NCBI RefSeq assembly: GCF_000168975.1
Contig: NZ_AAUW01000004.1
Span: 124,001-188,000, forward strand
Source: Roseibium aggregatum IAM 12614
Lineage (GTDB): Bacteria; Pseudomonadota; Alphaproteobacteria; Rhizobiales; Stappiaceae
Length of the DNA: 64,000 nt
Reading direction: 5' to 3'
Of this stretch, positions 24,164 to 32,816 are shown piece after piece. The number at the start of each line of letters is the position of its first letter. Within the stretch, counting starts at the first letter, position 1. A program made the translations under genes and the position numbers. The notes beneath the pieces were generated by a model. The model was not told the DNA's origin, searched no databases, and saw only the letters and a program-made list of their open reading frames with translations.

Positions 24164-25573
24164 GTGGCCGGCCTTGTCGATGCTCAACCTGTCATCGAAA
24201 TGAATATTGAAAGCGATTTTTCCAGTTCTGTTCTCGCAGACCTGACGAGGCTGGGTCTCGTTTCGACGCAAGTTGAAAACGGGAAAGGAGCGCCCCTGGT
24301 GACTGAACCGGACCTGCCTCTGTTTTCCAGGTTGCTATCGGCATATGCCCCGAGGCTTGTTCCCGTGTCACGCCCGGGATGTCCGGTGTTTTTTTGTACC
24401 GGGCTCCTAAAATCGCAGGATGTAGCGGAGTTGATGGTCGGGCTCGATATTCCGGCAATTCCTGCTGGTGGGCAGGGGGGTACTATGGCGGATGCAGCTT
24501 TGGGTTGTCTTGGTGAGCTGTCGGAAAGGTTAAGTCTTTGTAGTCTTGGGGCTCGTGATAGTCGGATAGTTGAATTCGACCAAAATCAACCGCAGGTAGA
24601 TTTTGTTTCTCTGCTTGGCTTGAGTGCAAGCCAGGCGAGCTCTGCCTTCCGTGAGTTGGGCAATAGGGTGCCAGGCACAGGTGAAAGGTCATCTGACTGG
24701 GGCAGCCTGTCTGACAGGAGAATTCGGCTGCGAAACTTGCAAACAGGTGAGATGGCCCAGTGCCTGAGTTTGGGAGTTTTGTTCCAGGAAGTCGATGAAA
24801 CCACGGGCAGGCATTTGCCCTTTGCGACGAGCGTCGGTTGTGCTGTCTGGCATGATCTTGAGGGAGCTCGAAAGCGTGCGCTTCTGGAACTCGTTGAGCG
24901 TGATGCCATGGCGCAAGCCTGGTACAACCGCCTGGGGATAAGTGCTCTGCCGGAAGGCCTTTTGAGCGAAGTTCTCCCGCCTGAACTGACACACTATCTG
25001 AACGATCAGCCGCGGGCGTGGGGCCTGTATCACGTCGAGACGGACCTGGCAGTTCAGGTGGTGATGGCTGTCTCTCATGACGGATATGGCAAAGGCTGTG
25101 CTTTTGGGGCCTCTGCCGGCTGGGACATCGCGCAGGCATCTGTCGGCGCACTTCAGGAGATGCTGCAATCTGAAAACGCACTGACTTTGATGAACAAGGC
25201 CTATCCTGTCACAGGCAAGTCAGATGAGACTCCCAAGCAGCCGCCGAGGCAACTGGCATATGCCAGAGAACGTGTGATTTTTGAAGACCTGCCGTTGAAG
25301 GACGCAGCTGCCTTAAGCGAAACGGCTGCGCTGACGACATCCTCTTTCGAAGCATTGCTGCAAAGCTGCTTCGATCGTGGGATCGGTCTTTGGGAATTTG
25401 ATGCAACACGGCAAGATCTTGGAATTCCCTGCATAAAATTGATGTCTGCCGAGCTTTGTACCTGGGAACCGCGGTTCGGCAAGAAAAGGTTGTTCCACGG
25501 GGTTGTCGAACGTGGATTGCGCCAAACGCCTGCCAAGGAGCCAGAATTTGCCATCCGGCCGTTTCCGTTCTGA
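24164..25573 (+). CDS. Stand-alone YcaO-domain protein (RiPP backbone-modifying enzyme)
   Basis: 469 residues from GTG 24164; ATG 24200 is an alternative, and neither has a clear ribosome site. The three ATP-binding motifs of YcaO enzymes are present: GCLGELSERLS (residues 114-124), ALLELVERDAM (239-249) and QASVGALQEMLQSE (324-337). The protein ends in the Pro-rich IRPFPF, where azoline-forming YcaOs have PxPxP. Such enzymes use ATP to turn Cys/Ser/Thr amides into azolines, or to make thioamides or amidines with other partners. No E1-like cyclodehydratase partner, TfuA, dehydrogenase or transporter adjoins it. The product is therefore open. Confidence 0.88.
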   Translation: MAGLVDAQPVIEMNIESDFSSSVLADLTRLGLVSTQVENGKGAPLVTEPDLPLFSRLLSAYAPRLVPVSRPGCPVFFCTGLLKSQDVAELMVGLDIPAIPAGGQGGTMADAALGCLGELSERLSLCSLGARDSRIVEFDQNQPQVDFVSLLGLSASQASSAFRELGNRVPGTGERSSDWGSLSDRRIRLRNLQTGEMAQCLSLGVLFQEVDETTGRHLPFATSVGCAVWHDLEGARKRALLELVERDAMAQAWYNRLGISALPEGLLSEVLPPELTHYLNDQPRAWGLYHVETDLAVQVVMAVSHDGYGKGCAFGASAGWDIAQASVGALQEMLQSENALTLMNKAYPVTGKSDETPKQPPRQLAYARERVIFEDLPLKDAAALSETAALTTSSFEALLQSCFDRGIGLWEFDATRQDLGIPCIKLMSAELCTWEPRFGKKRLFHGVVERGLRQTPAKEPEFAIRPFPF

Positions 25574-25690
25574 GTAATTGACAGGGCGCATGGCTGGTAC
25601 TAATAAAATATGAGTTCCGCATTCATATTTTTTTGAATCGGGGCGTCCGGGTGGCGACTGGGTCATCCAAACTCTGGAAGAAACCTTTTT

Positions 25691-25715
25691 GGCGGAGCCT
25701 CGCTCCGCCCTTTTT
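25691..25715 (+). terminator. Intrinsic terminator after the YcaO gene
   Basis: A perfect 8-bp GC-rich stem GGCGGAGC/GCTCCGCC with a 3-base loop is followed by C and five T. It lies 118 bases after the YcaO stop and closes the RiPP locus. Confidence 0.88.
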
Positions 25716-25727
25716 CCAGAAAACTGC

Positions 25728-26276
25728 TTACCGGACTGTCGGTCGGCCATCTGCATAGGGGCGGGACAGCGTCATCACCCAGAAATTGCGCCACTTTCCG
25801 TTGTTCCGGTTGGTTCTGGCGATGCCCACGCGCGTCACGTAGGGGTTGAGAAGGTTCTTGTTGTGGCCTTCGGATCCCTGCCAGCCTCTAAACGCTGCTG
25901 AAAGATCCGCGTACCCGGCTCCGAGGTTCTCCGCCCCCGCGTAATTGGCGTACCCTGCCTTGTCGAGCCTTTGAGAAAGCCCGAACGCGCTGTGTGCCCA
26001 GGTGTCCATGCTGTCGCGTTCGGCAATATGCCGGGCCATTTTCTGGGAAACCGCATCCAGTTCCGGGTCGTGGCGCAAAGCGGGCAGGCCCTTTTGCTGG
26101 CGATAGCTGTTTATCATCGACAGCATTTGGGCCTTGTCGACCGGTTGGTCCGTCAGCACCGTCTTGTCTTCCAGGTCGCTTTTTCCGGGCAGTGCGCCAC
26201 ACGCGCTGAGCGCTGCCGAAAACACGATCAACAGCAATACCGAAATAATGCGTTTTTGCAGCGCATTTGCTGACAT
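25728..26276 (-). CDS. CAP-domain (SCP/PR1) lipoprotein
   Basis: 182 residues. A lipoprotein signal ends in SAALSAC with Cys at residue 26. A CAP domain follows: MLSMINSYRQQKGLPALRHDPELDAVSQKMARH, then DTWAHSAFGLSQRL, GAENLGAGYADL and GSEGHNKNLLNPYVTRVGIA, with the two His and the Glu of the usual cavity. The role of bacterial CAP lipoproteins is mostly unknown. Its start overlaps the stop of the phosphoesterase by one base, giving an operon. Confidence 0.88.
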   Translation of the reverse strand: MSANALQKRIISVLLLIVFSAALSACGALPGKSDLEDKTVLTDQPVDKAQMLSMINSYRQQKGLPALRHDPELDAVSQKMARHIAERDSMDTWAHSAFGLSQRLDKAGYANYAGAENLGAGYADLSAAFRGWQGSEGHNKNLLNPYVTRVGIARTNRNNGKWRNFWVMTLSRPYADGRPTVR

Positions 26277-27112
26277 CAGGCTTCATCTCCCGGCCAGACC
26301 ACGCCTTCATCGGCATAGAAATGATAAGGCCCTGGAAACGCTTCCACATAGGCCATATGAGATACAACACCGGTCTTTGGCGAATGATAATGCAGAAAAT
26401 AAGCTGCAGGCTCGAAGTTGAACATAGCCGGCCCGTCTTCCGTCAAGTCGAGAACGACCTGGTGCCCGGTGCTGGGGGCTAGTGTCATGACCTTTCCGGC
26501 AAAGCTTGCGATGATCGGGCGGTGAAGGTGACCGCACAGGAAACGGGCAACATGCCTGTGTGGTGAAACGACTTCCGCAAGTGCATCGGCATCCACCAGT
26601 CCGATATCGTCCATGTGGCGGATCCCGGAGAGAGCAGGAGGATGATGGAGGGCAATCAGAGTCGTTTTGCTGCTTTCCTTCAATTGACCGTCAAGCCAGT
26701 CAAGCTGCGCTTGCCCGAGCCGTCCTCGCGGATCACCGGGGATGTGTGTGTCAAGGGCGATCAGGCGGATGTCTGCGATGTCTGCGGTGTAGCAGATCTT
26801 GTCGTCAAGGCTGCCGGCGAGACCGGGAAAGCCTGCGAGTTCACGGCGCATGACCTGTGTGCCGTCGTGATTCCCCGGCACAAGAAAAACCGGCATGTCG
26901 ACCCGTGACAGGATAGAGCGCGCCAGCGCATATTCCCGAGGATCGTTTCCGTCGGTAATGTCGCCGGTAATGACGAGAGCATCGGGTTTCGGTGTGAGGC
27001 TCTGCAACGACCGGATCGCACGCTCTGCAAGCATATTGGTGTCGGAGACGCGATAGCAGGCGAGCCCCCTTGGACGCAGATGCAGGTCTGTCATATGAGC
27101 AATCAATGTCAT
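26276..27112 (-). CDS. Calcineurin-like metallophosphoesterase (CpdA type)
   Basis: 278 residues. Metal-binding motifs are in order: HMTDLHLRP (D-x-H), VITGDITDG (GD), VPGNHDG (GNHD), ALHHPP and CGHLHRPI (GHxH). This is the class III cAMP phosphodiesterase/CpdA architecture; the true substrate could be another phosphodiester. First gene of the two-gene unit with the CAP lipoprotein. Confidence 0.88.
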   Translation of the reverse strand: MTLIAHMTDLHLRPRGLACYRVSDTNMLAERAIRSLQSLTPKPDALVITGDITDGNDPREYALARSILSRVDMPVFLVPGNHDGTQVMRRELAGFPGLAGSLDDKICYTADIADIRLIALDTHIPGDPRGRLGQAQLDWLDGQLKESSKTTLIALHHPPALSGIRHMDDIGLVDADALAEVVSPHRHVARFLCGHLHRPIIASFAGKVMTLAPSTGHQVVLDLTEDGPAMFNFEPAAYFLHYHSPKTGVVSHMAYVEAFPGPYHFYADEGVVWPGDEA

Positions 27113-27292
27113 GGAAAACCTTGTGACTCGTCAGTTGGATGTTCTGCCCGGACGATAACCGGGCAGTCGAAGAGGGCAAGCACTAGTTTCCCTTTTTGAA
27201 AAGCTCATGTAGGAGAAGCGTTCAGAAACAGGCGGACTGGGGCGGGCCGCCCAACGCAGGACACCGGACGCAGGAACTGGACAAGAAAGTTG

Positions 27293-29110
27293 ATGTCGGA
27301 CACGCGCGACGATCACAAGCCCGAGGCAGCAAGCGGATCTGCCGCAAATACCGATCGCAAGGATATGGCTGACGGCCCACCGGCTGCACCGCTCCGAAAG
27401 CCGGTCTGGCTTCACATTTTCGGGCATGACATCACGGCTCCGTTCCTTTTGCTTCTTCTGTCGCTTGTTTTGTTCGCTCCGGGGCAATGGACCGTGCCTC
27501 CGCTTGACAGGGATGAGCCCCGCTTCACCCAGGCAACCAAGCAGATGCTGGAAACGAACGATTACATCGATATTCGTTTTCAGGATCAGGCCAGGCACAA
27601 GAAGCCGGTCGGCATCTATTGGCTTCAGGCCGCGGCGGTTAAGCTGACCGGGCAGGGACCGGGTGCACCGCTTTGGGCCTATCGACTGCCCTCGATCATA
27701 GCCGCCACGATAAGTGTGCTGGCAACCTTCTGGCTTGCCCGGGCATTCATGGGACCCGCCGGCGCGCTGCTGGCAGCCGGGTTTGTGGCGCTGGCAATTA
27801 TCGTCGGGGTCGAGGCGCGGCTGGCGAAGACTGATGCGGCACTGTTTGCAACCATCATCATCGCCCAAGGCGCGCTTGCGCGGATCTGGCTGAAAGACCC
27901 GGACAAAAGGTTATGGGGACTTGGGTTCCTGTTCTGGACCGCGCTTGCAGGCAGTGTGCTCATCAAAGGTCCTGTCGGGCCCATGGTGATCGGCCTTACG
28001 GTGGTCGGTCTCATGCTGCTGAAGCGGAAGGCTGCCTGGTTCAAGGGAACCGCTCCTCTCTTCGGAGTGTTATGGTTCGTCCTGCTCGTTTCCCCCTGGT
28101 TCGTGGCGATCTGGCTTGCGACCGACGGCACGTTCTTTACCGAAGCGATAGGCAAGGACCTACTCGGCAAGGTCGGGCAGGGGCAGGAGGGTCATGGAGC
28201 GCCGCCGCTGACTCATCTCGGAGCGATGTTCGGCATTTTCTGGCCGTTGCCTGCATTCCTCCTGCTCGCCTTGCCACTGATCTGGCACGAGCGGAAAAGC
28301 TCGCTGGTGACGTTTACCGTGGCCTGGTTCGTTCCCAGCTGGATTGTCTTCGAACTGGTCGCAACGAAGTTGCCGCACTATACGATGCCACTGTTGCCCG
28401 CCCTGGCGTTGCCGGTTGCCGCTGCCTTGATGGAAGGCGCTGGTGCCAATGCTAAAACCTGGCTGCGTTGGGTGGCTGCGCTGCTGCTGGCAATCCCAGC
28501 CCTGGGGTTGGCGGCTGCCGCCTTTGCCGGTCCGATCGCGCTGGGTATCTGGCCATCACCTCCCGGAGCGGTTCTGCTTTCTCTGGGTGCTGTTTTTGCC
28601 ATTGCTGCAGCGTCCCGCCTCCTGCGAGGCCCGGCTCTTTATGCTTATCCTGCCATCTGCTTGACGGCTGTCTGCGTCAGTATCGGCTTCTGGGGCTTCG
28701 TTGGGCCGGCTCTCACGCCCATTTGGGTCAGTCCGCGGCTTGTCGCGGCCATGGATGAGATCCCCGGCTGCGCAGACAAGTCGGACCGTCTGGTCGTGAC
28801 CACCGGCTTTCACGAACCCAGTTTCATTTTCCTGGAAGGGACGACGACAAAGATCGTTTCTGCGCAGCACGCTGCTGCCTTTCTGGCGGCCGATGAGGCC
28901 GGTAACGCGGATACCTGCCGCATTGCGGCTGTCGAAAGCCGGGAAGAACCAGCGTTTTTGGCTGCCGCAAAGGAGATTGGTCTTGTGCCGGAGGCTGTAA
29001 AAAGGGTAGACGGCCTCAATATCAACGGCGGGGACGATGTCGATATCGGGCTATATCGGAAGTCCGTGACGACGGCGGTTTCAGAAGACGGCAATGAGCA
29101 ACAGCAGTAA
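27293..29110 (+). CDS. GT83 (ArnT-like) membrane glycosyltransferase
   Basis: 605 residues from ATG 27293. A long polytopic membrane protein (about 12 segments) with the family motif PPLDRDEPRFTQATKQMLET near residue 72 followed by KKPVGIYWLQA. ArnT-type enzymes move a sugar from polyprenyl phosphate to lipid A or another envelope acceptor in the periplasm. A hydrophilic N-terminus of about 40 residues precedes the first membrane segment. The gene overlaps the PAP2 gene by 17 bases and starts a four-gene envelope cassette. Confidence 0.88.
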   Translation: MSDTRDDHKPEAASGSAANTDRKDMADGPPAAPLRKPVWLHIFGHDITAPFLLLLLSLVLFAPGQWTVPPLDRDEPRFTQATKQMLETNDYIDIRFQDQARHKKPVGIYWLQAAAVKLTGQGPGAPLWAYRLPSIIAATISVLATFWLARAFMGPAGALLAAGFVALAIIVGVEARLAKTDAALFATIIIAQGALARIWLKDPDKRLWGLGFLFWTALAGSVLIKGPVGPMVIGLTVVGLMLLKRKAAWFKGTAPLFGVLWFVLLVSPWFVAIWLATDGTFFTEAIGKDLLGKVGQGQEGHGAPPLTHLGAMFGIFWPLPAFLLLALPLIWHERKSSLVTFTVAWFVPSWIVFELVATKLPHYTMPLLPALALPVAAALMEGAGANAKTWLRWVAALLLAIPALGLAAAAFAGPIALGIWPSPPGAVLLSLGAVFAIAAASRLLRGPALYAYPAICLTAVCVSIGFWGFVGPALTPIWVSPRLVAAMDEIPGCADKSDRLVVTTGFHEPSFIFLEGTTTKIVSAQHAAAFLAADEAGNADTCRIAAVESREEPAFLAAAKEIGLVPEAVKRVDGLNINGGDDVDIGLYRKSVTTAVSEDGNEQQQ

Positions 29111-30005
29111 ATTTGTCTGGCATGTTCTGGCGCGCATGCGCGGGAATACCCGGCGGGCTGCAATACTGTTTTCCGGTCGCAGGGAACGTGTGCACCACAA
29201 CAGGGATCCTTTGCCTCCCGGGCAAAGGCCACAGGATATTCTTGCAGTCCTGTTGCTGACGGTCGGTATTGCGGTCGTTGCGTTCGACGTGCCGACCTAT
29301 CCATGGCTGCGCTCCTTGCCGGGCGAGTACAGGGCCGCCTTCCGGACCTTCACGGATATCGGCAAGGCCGACTGGATCCTGGTGTCCACCGGTTTCGCGT
29401 GTCTGTTTTTGCTGGCGCTGGATGCGGGGCGTTACGCGTTTCGCCTGCGCATGGCGATCGGAGCCGTGTTCACCTACGCAGCCTTCATTTTCTATTCCGT
29501 CGCTGCCACAGGTCTCTTGGCCATCGTTTTCAAGTGGTCGCTTGGTCGTGCCCGCCCAAAGCTGTATGAGGAAGTAGGCCCAATCCGGTTCGACTTTCTG
29601 GCCTTCGACGGCACGTTCACCAGCTTCCCTTCCGGACATTCGACCACCGTTGCGGCGCTTGCGACCGCGTTGGCGTTCATTTTTCCGGCCTATCGCTGGC
29701 TGATCATCGTGGCGGGCTTCTGGCTTGCCTTCAGCCGCGTGATGGTTGGTGCGCATTATCCAAGTGACGTCATCGCCGGTACGCTTCTGGGAATGACCTT
29801 CACCTTTTTCACGGTTCGCGCCATGGCCCGGCGCCGGATCGGCTTTCACCTGTCTTCCGCCGGAAAGATCGAGCCCAACATGAATGCCCTGTCTGCGAAG
29901 GCCTGTGTGCGGGCTGTGTGGCAGGTGTTGCGCGGCCAGCGCGGTGCAGGCCGTGTGGAGGTCAACGCCCACGCTGCAGACACGACAGAACGGACAAGTG
30001 CATGA
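29094..30005 (+). CDS. PAP2-family phosphatase
   Basis: 303 residues, six membrane segments. The three phosphatase motifs are intact: KWSLGRARP, SFPSGHST and SRVMVGAHYPSDV, with catalytic His in each of the last two. It may dephosphorylate a lipid such as undecaprenyl pyrophosphate or lipid A. It overlaps both neighbours (17 bases and ATGA), so it should be co-translated with the glycosyltransferases. Confidence 0.9.
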   Translation: MSNSSKFVWHVLARMRGNTRRAAILFSGRRERVHHNRDPLPPGQRPQDILAVLLLTVGIAVVAFDVPTYPWLRSLPGEYRAAFRTFTDIGKADWILVSTGFACLFLLALDAGRYAFRLRMAIGAVFTYAAFIFYSVAATGLLAIVFKWSLGRARPKLYEEVGPIRFDFLAFDGTFTSFPSGHSTTVAALATALAFIFPAYRWLIIVAGFWLAFSRVMVGAHYPSDVIAGTLLGMTFTFFTVRAMARRRIGFHLSSAGKIEPNMNALSAKACVRAVWQVLRGQRGAGRVEVNAHAADTTERTSA

Positions 30006-30763
30006 CACAAAGCTATCTGGAGGCATTGGCGGCCAGCAAAGGCACGCTCGCTGTCACGGTCGTGGTTCCAGCCAAGGACGAGGCCGAGAATCTGCCAATC
30101 TTGCTGGATGAAATCGAGGCGGCCCTCAAGAACAGGCGTTTCGAGGTTATCGTAATCGATGACGGGTCCTCCGACGGCACGGATATCGTGTTGCAGGACT
30201 ACGCGGCCACCCATGACTGGCTGCGGCCCATCAGACACGAAAAATCCTGCGGCCAGAGCTGCGCCGTGCGCACCGGCCTTTTGAACGCGCGGGGCGATGT
30301 CGTTGCGACCATCGACGGCGACGGTGAAAACAATCCTGCCTATATCCCGGCACTCTTGGACGCGCTCGAGGCTGCAGGACCTGCGGTCGCCCTAGCCGCC
30401 GGACAGAGACTAGGCCGCAAGGCCAGCCTTGCCAAGCGGTACGCGTCGAAATTCGCCAACAAGCTGCGTGGTGCGATCCTGCGGGATAACACCCGCGACA
30501 GCGGCTGCGGCCTGAAAGCCTTGCGGCGGGAGGTGTTCCTGCAACTTCCGTATTTCGATAGCTGGCATCGCTTCCTGCCCGCTTTGGTGATCCGCGAAGG
30601 CTACGGTGTTACACACATCGACGTTCAGGACCGGCAACGGCGTCACGGAACGTCGAAATACGGGATTTTCGACAGAGCCCTTGTTGGCGTACTCGATCTC
30701 TTCGGAGTGTGGTGGCTGCGCCGACGCCGCAAAAAAATTCCCGATGTCCGGCCGCTGACCTGA
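30002..30763 (+). CDS. GT2 glycosyltransferase (ArnC/DPM1-like)
   Basis: 253 residues from ATG 30002, overlapping the PAP2 stop. GT-A fold marks: VVVPAKDEAENLPILLDEIE, VIVIDDGSSDGTDIV and the metal-binding DGDGEN (TIDGDGENNP). A conserved acceptor part follows (DSGCGLKALRREVF, then RRHGTSKYG). There is no C-terminal membrane anchor, unlike ArnC. It probably loads a sugar onto polyprenyl phosphate for the GT83 enzyme of the same operon. Confidence 0.9.
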   Translation: MTQSYLEALAASKGTLAVTVVVPAKDEAENLPILLDEIEAALKNRRFEVIVIDDGSSDGTDIVLQDYAATHDWLRPIRHEKSCGQSCAVRTGLLNARGDVVATIDGDGENNPAYIPALLDALEAAGPAVALAAGQRLGRKASLAKRYASKFANKLRGAILRDNTRDSGCGLKALRREVFLQLPYFDSWHRFLPALVIREGYGVTHIDVQDRQRRHGTSKYGIFDRALVGVLDLFGVWWLRRRRKKIPDVRPLT

Positions 30764-30826
30764 TTAATGCCCCAATCCGGGTGGAGAAGCCCGCCGACCT
30801 GCCAAACCACTGACTGGACGTGAGAC

Positions 30827-31141
30827 ATGAGCGCTCTTTACGATTGGATCCACACGGTTTTCATCGCGCAATTCGATTTCTGGATCATCCTCGGTTTCTT
30901 TGCCCAGGGCATGTTCATGATGCGCTTCGTAATTCAATGGATCGCATCCGAGCGGGTCGGCCGCTCGATTGTACCCGTCGCCTTCTGGTTCTTCTCCATT
31001 GCCGGCGGATCGCTGCTGTTGATCTACGCCGTTCAACGTCAGGACCCTGTCTTCATTGCGGGGCAGGGACTGGGGCTTCTGATCTATTTTCGGAACCTGT
31101 GGCTGATCTTCAAGGAAAAGCGGAACGACCCGACGATCTGA
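30827..31141 (+). CDS. Lipid A biosynthesis N-terminal-domain (LAB_N) membrane protein
   Basis: 104 residues with three membrane segments. The motif FFAQGMFMMRFVIQWIASERVGRSIVPVAFWFFSIAGG is diagnostic of the LAB_N domain. This domain is found fused to LpxB or alone beside GT2/GT83 genes, where it may move or present the lipid-linked sugar. It lies 63 bases after the GT2 gene and completes the cassette. Confidence 0.9.
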   Translation: MSALYDWIHTVFIAQFDFWIILGFFAQGMFMMRFVIQWIASERVGRSIVPVAFWFFSIAGGSLLLIYAVQRQDPVFIAGQGLGLLIYFRNLWLIFKEKRNDPTI

Positions 31142-31169
31142 GCCGTTCCGCCATTCATATCGCATTTGT

Positions 31170-32348
31170 TCAGCCGAATGCTTTCGTCAGGGCCTGATCG
31201 AGGTCGTCAATCAGGTCTTGCGGGTCTTCCAGGCCGATATGCAGGCGAACGGATTGCAGATCCGGGTCCACCGGCGTGGCCGTCCGCGAGCCCTTCAGGC
31301 GAACCGGAATTGCAAGACTTTCGAAGCCGCCCCACGAATAACCGAGACCGAAGAGCGTCAGTGCATCCAGAAAGGCAAACGCCTGTTCCTGGGTCGTCCC
31401 GTCGCTGAAGTCGAAGGCGCATAGTCCCGAACCTCCGGAAAAATCGCGTTTCCAAAGTTCGTGTCCGGGATCGGTCTCAAGCCCAGGGTACCGGATACGG
31501 CCGATATGCAGCTGATCCTTCAGCCATCCAAGCACGGCCTGCGTATTGCGCTGGTGCCTTTCAAGGCGCACGGAAAGCGTTCTGAGGCCGCGCAGGCCAA
31601 GGTAGATGTCATCCGGCGCAACATGACATCCCATGGCGCCGCAGAGCGTATCCAGCTTTTCCCAGGCGCGTTCGCTTGCAGCAATCGTACCCAGCATGGC
31701 GTCGGAATGACCGACAATATATTTGGTCCCGGCCTGGATAGACAGGTCCACGCCCAAGGACAGTGGCTGGCAGTAAAGCGGGCTGGCCCAGGTGTTGTCC
31801 ATCAGGACGGTGGCGCCAATGGGGCGCGCTTCAGCGACAATCGCCGGGATATCCTGCATCTCGAAGGTAAGCGAGCCGGGGGCTTCCGTGAAAACGGCGG
31901 TCGTGTTGTCCTGAAACAGGCTTTTGATTCCGCTGCCTACCTGAGGTTCGTAGTAGGTCACGGCAACGCCGAGACCAGGCAGAACGGTGTCGGCGAAATG
32001 GCGGGTCGGTCCGTAAGCGGTATCGGCGATCAGGATGTGGTCGCCGGTTTTCACGCAGGACAGAATGGCCAGCGCAATGGCGTTCAGCCCGGAATTTGCG
32101 ATCTTGACCCCGGCAGCTCCCTCGATCTCCTTCATCGCCCCCTCAAGGGAATCGGTCGTCGGGTTGCCTCTGCGGGCATAGGAGTAAGTCTGGCCGCCCG
32201 TGACCATGGTTTTGGTATCGGGGTAAAGAACAGTCGAAGCGTGCACGACAGGCGGATTGACGAAACCGTGAAATGCAAGCGGGTCGCGCCCAGCATGTGC
32301 AAGCTTGGTATCTTGCTTCAGCGGCTGCTTGGAACTGGTGGAAGACAT
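31170..32348 (-). CDS. metC: Cystathionine beta-lyase
   Basis: 392 residues from ATG 32348; the extension to 32468 is basic and unsupported. PLP-enzyme marks: TYSYARRGNPTTDSLEGAM, NSGLNAIALAILS, TVLMDNTWASPLYCQPL and SIQAGTKYIVGHSDAM, where the Lys binds PLP. End segment FGLGYSWGGFESLA is typical of the Cys/Met metabolism family. It makes homocysteine from cystathionine in methionine synthesis. Convergent with the LAB_N gene. Confidence 0.9.
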   Translation of the reverse strand: MSSTSSKQPLKQDTKLAHAGRDPLAFHGFVNPPVVHASTVLYPDTKTMVTGGQTYSYARRGNPTTDSLEGAMKEIEGAAGVKIANSGLNAIALAILSCVKTGDHILIADTAYGPTRHFADTVLPGLGVAVTYYEPQVGSGIKSLFQDNTTAVFTEAPGSLTFEMQDIPAIVAEARPIGATVLMDNTWASPLYCQPLSLGVDLSIQAGTKYIVGHSDAMLGTIAASERAWEKLDTLCGAMGCHVAPDDIYLGLRGLRTLSVRLERHQRNTQAVLGWLKDQLHIGRIRYPGLETDPGHELWKRDFSGGSGLCAFDFSDGTTQEQAFAFLDALTLFGLGYSWGGFESLAIPVRLKGSRTATPVDPDLQSVRLHIGLEDPQDLIDDLDQALTKAFG

Positions 32349-32816
32349 GAATGCTCTTGGGTATGTGCGTGGTAGGACAGCGCGGCCATGAGCGACCGGT
32401 CGCCGAGGGCACACTTTAGTCATTCGCGTCATGGTCGCAACCGGCATTTCGAACGTGGTTGCCGGCATCCATAATCGAAGAAATTTCTATCAACATTATC
32501 CCGTAGAAGGTCTCGTCTAAATGGATTGAACCCTTTTTAGGCATTCAATGATTTCGATTTAGACATGTTCGCTGTTTGTGCATCCGCGCCGATGGCAAAT
32601 GGCGGACAGCTGGAGAAATTTGACGAGATATCTGAAGCAAGTACTTGACCCGAACAGCTAAATGCCATCGTATGGAAGTGTTGGGTGGAACGAAAGATGT
32701 CTGGAGGAAGCAGCCGTTAAGGCTGGTATCCGTCCGAAATTAAGAGACGGAGAAGATGTCTTTCAAACAAACCCGACATAATAAAACTATGGGTAACAAA
32801 TAAAGGCTGCATATCC
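32349..32816. other. Long leader region before aapJ
   Basis: 468 bases without a credible gene, notably AT-rich near 32470-32560. It must hold the promoters of metC (minus) and aapJ (plus). I see no certain -35/-10 pair or riboswitch. Confidence 0.4.

Noticed and set aside
24012..24203. 63-residue Cys-containing frame upstream of the YcaO gene, as a possible extra precursor
   Set aside because: Overlaps the YcaO start, has no ribosome site and no leader-like pattern.
31461..32375. 304-residue open frame opposite metC
   Set aside because: Antisense shadow; no domain, while metC has all catalytic motifs.
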